From assembly GCA_937899365.1 (NCBI GenBank), contig CALBPH010000328.1:1-8519 (forward strand): a stretch of DNA of 8,519 nucleotides, written 5' to 3'. A program made the translations under genes and the position numbers. The notes beneath the pieces were generated by a model that did no database searches, was not told the origin of the DNA, and was given only the letters and a program-made list of their open reading frames with translations. Positions 1-6,800 of the stretch are shown here, one piece after another; position 1 is the stretch's first letter, and the number at the start of each line of letters is the position of its first letter. The stretch is from an uncultured Leptolyngbya sp. (GTDB lineage: Bacteria; Cyanobacteriota; Cyanobacteriia; Phormidesmidales; Phormidesmidaceae).

Positions 1-947
1 GGCAGTAGTTCAATATGGGTAAAGCCCAGTTCTTTAACGTAGGGAATCAGCTTATCGGCTAACTCACGGTAAGTGAGAAAACGAGCCCCTGGCTTCAGGT
101 CGGCAACGGTGACTACTGGCGCATCGGTGCCGTCTGCCTGCTTTGCCGGCTGATCTGAGGATTCGTGCATCCAAGAACCCAGATGTAGCTCATACACCGA
201 GACGGGCTGCGTCATGGGGTCCTTGTGACGACGCTCCTCCATCCAAGTGTCGTCCTGCCACTGATGGCTATCTAGGTCTGTAACAATAGACGCTGTCTTA
301 GGCCGCACTTCCTGCTGAAAACCATAGGGATCAGACTTTTCGTAAATGTGACCCTCGTGGTTTTTAATTTCATATTTGTAATGGGCACCAACCGTTAGTT
401 CAGGGATAAATATTCCCCAGATACCACCGTGGCCAATACTCATTTGGTGCTGGCGACCGTCCCAATCATTAAAGTCACCCAAAACTGAGACGTTGCGTGC
501 ATTGGGGGCCCATACAGAAAAGTAAACCCCTGCTACACCATCAATTTTGGTTGGGTGAGCGCCAAGCTTTTCATATATACGGTGGTGATTACCTTCGCCA
601 AACAAGTGGGCATCAAACTCAGTAATCAGAGGTGACCGAAACGCATAGGGGTCATAAATAACATGCTCGTGGCCGTCTGCTTTGTAACGCAGCTGATAGC
701 TAGCCAGGGACTCAACCTCAAGAACGCACTCAAAGAAGTCACCGTGATGCTCGTTAACCATCAGGACTTCCTGGCGGCTATCGTGTAGAACCACCCAGGC
801 AGACTCAGCTTTGGGTAAATAGGCGCGCACGGTCCAAACGTCTTTGCCATCTACTTGAATACGATGGGGGCCAAGAACGTCAAAGGGATTGTGGTGGTAG
901 TTGCCGACAATCCGGTCAATTTGCTCTGGGGCCGTTGTTAGTGCCAT
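1..947 (-). CDS. glgB: 1,4-alpha-glucan branching enzyme GlgB, N-terminal part (cut by window edge)
   Basis: GlgB makes the alpha-1,6 branches of glycogen by cutting an alpha-1,4 glucan and transferring the piece to a 6-OH; it acts in the cytosol after ADP-glucose synthesis and glycogen synthase. Only the first 315 codons are here. Reading leftward from the ATG at 945-947, the protein opens MALTTAPEQIDRIVGNYHHN followed by PFDVLGPH, the conserved GlgB entry motif. Residues ~20-115 fit the first N-terminal (N1) domain. Residues ~138-225 fit the CBM48 domain, with GVYFSVWAPNA and VLGDFNDWDG. YELHLGSW at ~252-259 marks the start of the GH13 catalytic barrel. The GH13 catalytic Asp/Glu/Asp lie beyond the window. 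The family is usually ~730-770 residues. The frame is unbroken. The start fits family N-termini, though there is no strong Shine-Dalgarno. Identification is firm. Confidence 0.97.
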   Translation of the reverse strand, partial: MALTTAPEQIDRIVGNYHHNPFDVLGPHRIQVDGKDVWTVRAYLPKAESAWVVLHDSRQEVLMVNEHHGDFFECVLEVESLASYQLRYKADGHEHVIYDPYAFRSPLITEFDAHLFGEGNHHRIYEKLGAHPTKIDGVAGVYFSVWAPNARNVSVLGDFNDWDGRQHQMSIGHGGIWGIFIPELTVGAHYKYEIKNHEGHIYEKSDPYGFQQEVRPKTASIVTDLDSHQWQDDTWMEERRHKDPMTQPVSVYELHLGSWMHESSDQPAKQADGTDAPVVTVADLKPGARFLTYRELADKLIPYVKELGFTHIELL

Positions 948-1264
948 AGGAGTCTAAAACCTAGTAACCGCTGTATATAAAAAGTGGGTGTTGCTGATAC
1001 TCGGGAGGATTTAACCTAAAAAATCCTGACAATTGACATTCATTTCAGAGCGATTCATCCCAATAAATCAGCAACGACAAAAGTGCTATCTAAAAAATGG
1101 CGCGCTCAACTGCTGCAATTGCTAAGAAAAAGCAAAGACCATGAAGTTTAGGTTAACAGAGCGTAACAACAATTGCTCGGTCTATGGCCGTGGTTTTTTT
1201 AGCGAGAAAGGCATGGGGAGGGATGAGCTATGGGTTGTGGGTTATGCTCTGACCTAATTCAGCC
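948..1264. other. Gene-free spacer upstream of glgB
   Basis: No reading frame of note on either strand. It should carry the glgB promoter: on the minus strand a TATATA sequence at 974-979 could be a -10 element about 27 bases before the start codon, but no good -35 accompanies it. A consensus TTGACA lies at 1033-1038 on the plus strand without a properly spaced -10. A weak plus-strand hairpin with a T-run sits at 1178-1200. No clear terminator for the minus-strand gene ending at 1265 is visible, so read-through from it toward glgB cannot be excluded. Confidence 0.6.
1178..1200 (+). terminator. Candidate intrinsic terminator with no gene upstream on its strand
   Basis: CGGTC (1178-1182) and GGCCG (1186-1190) form a 5-bp stem including one G-U pair over a 3-base loop, followed after TGG by seven T residues (1194-1200). 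The orientation is plus-strand, while both neighbouring genes are on the minus strand, so it ends no annotated transcript. The stem is short, so it may be chance, or it may end a small RNA started in the spacer. Confidence 0.3.
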
Positions 1265-1672
1265 TCAGGGTAAAAACGGAATCACAGGCTTAAACGCACG
1301 GCGGGCCTGGAGTAGAAAAATGACGTAGCGAATGTCGGAATTGAGGGTGAGCGTCGTTTGGGGGGCGGCTAGGTCTGCCTGTAGCTGAGCGTAGTCGGCA
1401 GGGGACAAAGGGGCGCCGTTTAATGGAGATCGGGCTTCAAAAATAATTTCAGTCCTCAGTATTTCTTCTGGCACATCGGTGGCGGGGGGAAGCACAATCT
1501 GGTCTATATTGGCCCCTGGAGTAGCTACTGGTAAGGGAGCTGGCTGCCTGGACTGGGCCATAGCCTGGTAGCTGAGGTTAGACCACAGGCCGAGACAGCC
1601 GACGGTCACACCTAGGACATTTAGCAAGGGCACCATGGGGAAAGATGGAAAATTTCCGCTATCGTAATGCAT
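1265..1672 (-). CDS. Small conserved-looking hypothetical protein, probably exported or membrane-attached
   Basis: Function unknown. The 135-residue protein has a hydrophobic stretch at ~14-30 followed by YQAMA|QS, a plausible signal-peptidase site after residue 39, then a Pro/Ala-rich linker (~41-65). The mature part carries PEEILRTEIIFEARSPLNG and a YAQLQADL helix, and ends with a basic/hydrophobic tail (LLQARRAFKPVIPFLP). I recall similar short cyanobacterial proteins with this EEILRTEI...ARSP pattern and a terminal PF segment, none with an assigned function. The n-region before the hydrophobic segment lacks Lys/Arg, which is atypical for a signal peptide. The start is uncertain: ATG at 1672 or the internal ATG at 1636 (MVPLL), neither with a Shine-Dalgarno. 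It is divergent from the PPC gene, only 42 bases away, so the two promoters must overlap or lie inside coding sequence. GC is high, like its neighbour's. Confidence 0.72.
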   Translation of the reverse strand: MHYDSGNFPSFPMVPLLNVLGVTVGCLGLWSNLSYQAMAQSRQPAPLPVATPGANIDQIVLPPATDVPEEILRTEIIFEARSPLNGAPLSPADYAQLQADLAAPQTTLTLNSDIRYVIFLLQARRAFKPVIPFLP

Positions 1673-1704
1673 CGCTATTGAAGACTGCTGCTGTGGGCAG
1701 CGCT

Positions 1705-1710
1705 AAGGAG
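1705..1710 (+). promoter_or_regulatory. Shine-Dalgarno AAGGAG of the PPC gene
   Basis: AAGGAG lies four bases before the ATG at 1715 and is the best ribosome-binding site in the window. It decides the start over the internal Met31. An inverted repeat, GCTGC (1687-1691) and GCAGC (1697-1701), ends three bases before it and could form a leader hairpin next to the site. Confidence 0.7.
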
Positions 1711-1714
1711 TTCT

Positions 1715-2491
1715 ATGCCTAGCTTTTCTATATTTAGTTTAAGGGGTCGTCAGGTCAATAATCGACCACTTAGGCGGCTGGGGTTTTCTTGCCTTTCTCA
1801 GCTGATGACCTGGGGGACTGCCCTGGTCCTGCTGACCGTTGCAGCTACACCGACCATGGCCGACGCAATTCTTGAGGAAGACGTTGAGTTTCAACCTACC
1901 CAAGATACCTACACGTTTACGGCGGAGGCAGGGCAGGCGGTCATCATCGAGATGGTGAGCGAGGAGTTTGATACGTTTATCACGCTGCTGAACCCGGCAG
2001 GAGACATTCTGGAGCAGAACGATGACTATAATGGCACCCCCCAGGCCACGATCGTGATAGAGCTGCCGGAAACGGGGGAATATACGGTCCTGGCGGGTTC
2101 TTTTTACGGTCAGCTGGGGGGTAACTATCGGGTTTCAGTGAAACTGGCTACTGATTTTCAGCAGGTCTATGACCGGGCACTGGAGCTGATGCAGTCGGAG
2201 GATTATGGCGAGGCTGCTGAGGCCTATGAAGCGGCGACGGTGCTAATGCCCAACGACCCCAATTCCTATTTGGGCAGAGCGGATGCTCTTCTGCGTCAGC
2301 AGGCATTGCTCCTGGGGGAGGAGTTTAGCGGGCCTGATGATTTGGCCCCAGAGCTGCGGGCAGACATTGTTGAAAATTATGAGAAAGCGGCTCAACTCTA
2401 TATGGCTACTGGTGAGAGGGATTTTGCAGCGCTAATTCTAGAGCAGGCTGAGTTTATCCGTACAGGTGAAGAACCGGGCCAGGTAAATTAG
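1715..2491 (+). CDS. Secreted PPC-domain protein with TPR-like C-terminal helices
   Basis: The 258-residue protein starts with a basic n-region containing RPLRRLGF, then a hydrophobic core (~33-44) and TPTMA|DA, a likely signal-peptidase cut after residue 49. Residues ~60-143 match the bacterial pre-peptidase C-terminal (PPC) beta-sandwich: DTYTFTAEAGQ, FDTFITLLNPAGDILEQNDD, the acidic D/N turn, and ETGEYTVLAGSF...GGNYRVSV. Residues ~147-235 form helical pairs like TPR repeats (VYDRALELMQSEDYGEAAEA, then YEAATVLMPNDPNSYLGRAD). PPC domains usually accompany secreted proteases or act as binding modules. No protease domain is present, so a periplasmic or outer-membrane binding/scaffold role is inferred. 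The start is supported by AAGGAG at 1705-1710, four bases before ATG. The next in-frame Met (31) would give a shorter signal peptide but has no such site. The RR pair is not a good Tat consensus, so Sec export is more likely. Confidence 0.9.
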   Translation: MPSFSIFSLRGRQVNNRPLRRLGFSCLSQLMTWGTALVLLTVAATPTMADAILEEDVEFQPTQDTYTFTAEAGQAVIIEMVSEEFDTFITLLNPAGDILEQNDDYNGTPQATIVIELPETGEYTVLAGSFYGQLGGNYRVSVKLATDFQQVYDRALELMQSEDYGEAAEAYEAATVLMPNDPNSYLGRADALLRQQALLLGEEFSGPDDLAPELRADIVENYEKAAQLYMATGERDFAALILEQAEFIRTGEEPGQVN

Positions 2492-2638
2492 GAACTACAA
2501 GCGATAACGGGTCAGCACGACTGCGGTTCACTGTTTGGGTTTGCAGAAAGTTGGCTGTTTCTTTACCGAATTACTAAAACCTTCCGGATTAATGTCGGTC
2601 TTTAAGAATGCGTGAATGAGTAGATGAACCTTGACATA

Positions 2639-2688
2639 CGCCCTACAGAAACCTGAGACATCGGGTGCTTCTATAGGGTGTTTTTCTT
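2639..2688 (+). terminator. Rho-independent terminator downstream of the PPC gene
   Basis: CGCCCTACAG (2639-2648) pairs with CTATAGGGTG (2671-2680) with one mismatch and one G-U pair. Inside it ACCTG (2651-2655) pairs with CGGGT (2662-2666). The structure is followed at once by TTTTTCTT. The strand and position fit the end of the transcript from 1715, leaving a 147-base untranslated tail after the stop codon. A TTGACA at 2631-2636 overlaps the left edge but has no matching -10. Confidence 0.75.
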
Positions 2689-3079
2689 GTTTAAAGGGCA
2701 ACGTCAGTCAAAAAATGAAAAAAAACGCGCACGCTTCTAAAAAATGAGACCACGATGAAGTTGCAGGCAATTTCTCATAGTTGGGCTCTGTGGTTCACGG
2801 GTCTGCAACACCATGGGGAGATGAGGAAAGAATCACCTACAGTTGCTCAGCATCAGGGTTGATTGAAGTTAGTCGGGCATTAATTAACCTGGATAAAATC
2901 CCGTTCTCCAGGGATAGACAACAATGCTTTTAATATGACTTAGAGAACTCACGCGTCAGTGGCACCGGCACTGTAAGATACCCCCTTGATCTTGACTCAA
3001 TCATGTTTTGGCAGTAGCTCACCTCAGAATAATCACTCTACCCTTGATGTCTTAGACGCTGCTGCTGACAGGATGGTAA

Positions 3080-3093
3080 TTGACTATAGTCAA
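3080..3093. promoter_or_regulatory. Perfect 14-bp palindrome, candidate operator
   Basis: TTGACTATAGTCAA equals its own reverse complement over all 14 bases. The size and symmetry resemble operators of dimeric winged-helix regulators such as the MarR family, but no regulator gene is nearby and the nearest gene start is ~770 bases away. Two shorter palindromes built on the TTGAC/GTCAA half-site lie at 2992-3000 and 3148-3156. Confidence 0.4.
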
Positions 3094-3487
3094 AACGACT
3101 AGGGGATTTTCAGTGTAGGCCAATCGTTATCGTTTAGAGTTTGTTCTTGACGGTCAGCAATGGTGCATTGATTGGATTGAATAACAGTTTTCTTGTCAGC
3201 TAGGGCATAGTCACCAGGACTGGCATAGCAATCTATGTTGCTACTTTACATAGGTGCCAGATACGAATCTGATGATGTGTAACAGAGTTGCCATGATGCG
3301 TAAAATCTTTAGTTTCTCAGACTATCTCTATTGTTAGTTTCTTCAAGAAAGCATGGCTTATGAGACCTCGCCTGTATATGTCAAGGGTAAAATCTATGAT
3401 TTTAAGAGGCAAAAGGTGAATTACTTAGAATTAGCATCCTGAACTACGTAGAAACGTCAGACGAGGGTTTAGAAGTATACAGAAATA

Positions 3488-3504
3488 GCCAAAATTATTT
3501 TGGC
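3488..3504. repeat. 17-bp palindrome with a single-base centre
   Basis: GCCAAAATTATTTTGGC has 8-base arms around a central T. As RNA it would give a 7-bp stem with a UUA loop. Neither side has a good T-run, so it does not look like a terminator. It could be a protein-binding site or part of a structured RNA. Confidence 0.45.
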
Positions 3505-3803
3505 GTAATTTAATGGCGTACGGGGTTTGATGACAGCGTATCTACCAAAGTCAATCAATGGCGCTGACTCATAAATGCAATGTCTAAAAGGCTTCGGTTG
3601 GCAATGGGACTTGAGCACGTCCCCAGAATCATCAGCACTTAGCAAGATATTTGCCATCGCTGATTTAGAGTATGAATCGATTTATAAGATCTGCAATGTC
3701 CCCATACTTGATAGATAAAATCAGGTCGGGGATCAGCAACGCCAGATATTTAACTACCTGTATAAAACAACCAAGTTAGTTTCCACGGACCTCAAGGTAG
3801 ACT

Positions 3804-3820
3804 CACGGTATAATCCCGTG
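3804..3820 (+). promoter_or_regulatory. Candidate promoter of the NACHT gene: consensus -10 inside an inverted repeat
   Basis: TATAAT at 3809-3814 is a perfect -10 hexamer, 53 bases before the ATG at 3868. It is framed by CACGG (3804-3808) and CCGTG (3816-3820), which are reverse complements. A second CACGG sits at 3784-3788, 20 bases (about two helical turns) upstream of the first. No -35 hexamer is found at 16-18 bases, which is what an activator-dependent promoter would show. The arrangement suggests a regulator binding around the -10, but five-base arms could be chance. Confidence 0.4.
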
Positions 3821-3867
3821 TAAAAATCATCACTAATGAGTTCTTAAAACTGGATGATCGTCCTACC

Positions 3868-6800
3868 ATGTCTGCACAAGCCCAATCGTTAGCTAACCTA
3901 ATTATTGATGTATTGGGAAATAAGGGAGGAAGATTCTTTGGCTTATTCAAGAAGCGTCCCAATCCACAGACAAAGCAGTCTATTTTGTCTGCTTCTCAGA
4001 CGTATCTGCATAGGTTTAGAGAACGACATGGTCAGCTTAAAATACTTGGCATGAATAAGCCCGTAAGCCTGGACTCGGTTTACGTTCCCGTACGACTTTT
4101 AGAGGATAGTGAAATTAATCGTTCTATGTCTATAGACGACATGGAAAAGGCATGTCGTGCCAGACATGAGCGTAGGTCACTGTCTAGGTCATCCCAGCAA
4201 AAAACAGCGATAGATATTGCCAATGAAATTCAGTATCTATCAATTATTGGTGCTCCAGGGGCTGGTAAAACTACCCTACTGCGAAAAATTGGGTTGGAAG
4301 CGCTTAAAGAAAAAACTGAAACTCAGTTTCAGCATGCGTGTATGCCCATTTGGATTGATTTAAAGAAACTGACTGAAAATACGATTGGGTTTCAAGAGTA
4401 CATAGCGCATGAATTAGAATCCTTTGACTTTCCAGAGAGTACCGAAATCACAGAAAATGCCCTAAAGAAAGGTCAATTTTTAATTCTGTTTGATGGTCTA
4501 GATGAAGTTTCATCCAGCAGTCGACATCAGGTGCTTGACGACATTGAGACGTTTGTAGAGCGCTATGAAAAGAATCGCTATGTCATATCATGCCGAGCCG
4601 CAGCCTATCGCGCCCCTTCGACAAGTTTTCGCGAAATAACGCTGGCGGGCAATAGCCAAGAACAAATAAAAAACTTTATCTACAATTGGTTTTCCTCAGA
4701 TGAGGTAGGCAACACTGAAGCGGCGGAAACATGTTGGAAGTCTCTACGGAAATCGGATAATGTTGCGGTACGAGAGCTAGCCCAAACACCATTGCTTCTG
4801 ACATTTTTATGTTTAGTCTATAGCCGCTCTTTAACCTTCTCTGGCAATAGAAGTATTCTCTATCATCAAGGACTGCGTATTCTCTTAAAAAAATGGTTTG
4901 AAGAGAAACGTATTTCAAAAGAAGGTATCTATGAAGGTCTACACGTAGAACTTGAGGAAAAGCTGTTAGCTGAGATCGCTTATAAAGCGTTTCGAGAAGA
5001 TAAGCTGCTTTTTACTAAGGTTAATTTAGTCAATCACATTCGTGGATTTTTACTAAAGGAACTTAATGCCCCTAGTAATCTCAGCGGAGAAACGATATTA
5101 GATGCGATTGCTATTCAACAAGGTATTTTAGTTGAACAGTCCCCCGGTATTTATTCGTTCTCTCACCTAACTTTTCAAGAGTTTTTGGCGGCCAAATACA
5201 TCCATGAAAACTACAACAACCAGGCTCTCTCAGAGATGGTGCGTCTCTATGCCAATGACAAACGTTGGGAAGAGATATTTCTGCTAGTTGCAGGTCTTAA
5301 ATATGATGCGACCAATGCTATTAATCTGCTGCTCTATCTTAATCAAGTAGCCCAGGGCTTTATCAATACTGAGAAACTTAGCTCATTATGGCTATGGGCG
5401 GCCCAGGTGACCGGAGATGAACCCAGTTCTAAAAAACTAGTTGAGAAGCGAGCTAATGTCCTTTACCGTGCCTTTCACTACAGTCGGATCCTTGCCCAAA
5501 GCTCTGAGCTGAAGGGAGAGTTAGAAACGGTTCAGGCTCTGCTTCAGCCGCTGATCTACAATCTCAGGGCCTCTAGTGATTTAACCCTGACAACGTGTTT
5601 AATCAATGCGTTTCACACGGTAACAATCCAGATTAAAGATACCAACAAACTGGGTAATTTAGCGTCAAGAAAACGCATTCAGCTTGAGCTCAAGAAAGCT
5701 GTCAATGTGGCGAAGCCCCTTGCTAATAAGATCCGCAAGAGAGCCAGTGTGCGGAGTATGCGGTATTTGAAGAATCACGAGCAGCCCTCTTCTCTTGATG
5801 AAGAGCTAAAACGGAACGAAATTTTTGCAAACTCTGACTTTTTGACACTGTTTGAGCAATTAAATCGACTGAGTCTAAACATTCCAGGGACTAAATATCC
5901 AAGCCATGTCCACAAGCGATTTTTCGACGAGCTCAAGCACGTATGTCTAGGCATTCTCAAAATAGATGAGTCATGGCTGACAATCACCCCAGAAGAGGCT
6001 AGGGCGTGTCAAGACTGTCTCTACGTTACGCTACTCATGTTGAAATGTAGAAAAGAGGCAAAGCGGGTATCGCCTGAACTCTGGGAATCGGTTGAGGGAC
6101 AGATTTTATCCCTGAGTGTAGGCGGATATCGACCAGCTATGGTGGTAGCGCAGAGCTTTTTAGATCAAGTTGGTGCCATCTCCAAGCAGGAAGACGAGGG
6201 TAACCTACTCGTTACAGAAACCTCAGACCAATTTGGATTGAAACCCCCATTTTTTGTGTCTGTCGTGTCAGAGAAGCTCACAAAAAACAACATTCATGAG
6301 CTTTTCCATCGGTCTGATGAGATTAGGGCCCACAATTCAGACTTGGCTGGGATTATTATGTACGACGCTGTGCCTGAAATGGCCGCCAGAGAACTCATTA
6401 CAGATTTAAAGCTGCATCAAGATTTTAAGGTCATACCCATTTCTTTGGCAGAGGTAGAGCAGATTTTACCCAATGCTGATGAATGTCAAGATGTTCTTTC
6501 TAGTCATATTCGTCGATATACCGATACTGTTGATTTCTTTAAAGATAAAATAGCAGTCCGTGACAAGCTGCTGTTTTTTGGTCGAACAGAGCTACTGACT
6601 GAATTAGTCACTGATTTAAAGAACAATCAAAACGTGGGTCTGTTTGGTTTACGTAAGTCAGGTAAATCGTCTGTTGTACATCAGCTATCTTTAGTCTGTC
6701 AGGACCATGCTGTAATCTACACAGATTTGAAAAAATACAGCGATATTGGCTATGGTGTGGAGCTACTAGATGAAATTCTGCAAAATCTTTATCGTCTAGC

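Larger units (their letters stand above)
2689..3867. other. Long gene-poor spacer before the NACHT gene
   Basis: About 1.2 kb with no convincing gene on either strand. It is AT-rich in places: the 60 bases from 3301 are 30% GC by hand count. The longest frames are a 62-codon minus frame (3469-3657) and a 29-codon plus frame (3353-3442), both without a clear ribosome-binding site or recognisable motifs. What it does hold is a set of short palindromes: TTGACTCAA at 2992-3000, TTGACTATAGTCAA at 3080-3093, TGACGGTCA at 3148-3156, a nested inverted repeat at 3246-3282, GCCAAAATTATTTTGGC at 3488-3504, and the promoter-proximal repeat at 3804-3820. No transposase, IS ends, tRNA or CRISPR repeats were seen. 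It may be a decayed insertion, a regulatory region, or the site of an unannotated small RNA. Confidence 0.6.

Noticed and set aside
2631..2636. Consensus TTGACA as a -35 element (also at 1033-1038)
   Set aside because: Neither has a -10-like hexamer at 16-18 bases; the one at 2631 runs straight into the terminator stem.
2754..2861. 35-codon plus-strand frame (MKLQAISHSW...)
   Set aside because: Short, no Shine-Dalgarno, no motif; consistent with chance.
3353..3442. 29-codon plus-strand frame starting MAYETSPVYVKGKIYDFKRQ
   Set aside because: The sequence looks somewhat protein-like, and a second short open stretch follows in another frame, hinting at a frameshifted remnant. It is too short and matches no family I recognise.
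3469..3657. 62-codon minus-strand frame in the spacer
   Set aside because: No ribosome-binding site, no recognisable motif or transmembrane pattern, AT-rich non-coding surroundings, and its end overlaps a 17-bp palindrome. It may be a gene remnant, but nothing supports calling it.
4676..4918. Minus-strand frames inside the NACHT gene (also 5775-5987 and 7580-7771)
   Set aside because: They lie wholly or almost wholly opposite a well-supported coding sequence and show no protein features of their own.
6235..6567. Hidden nuclease or TIR effector between the ATPases
   Set aside because: No catalytic pattern of PD-(D/E)xK, HNH, Toprim or TIR domains could be identified in the residues, so an effector label would be invented.
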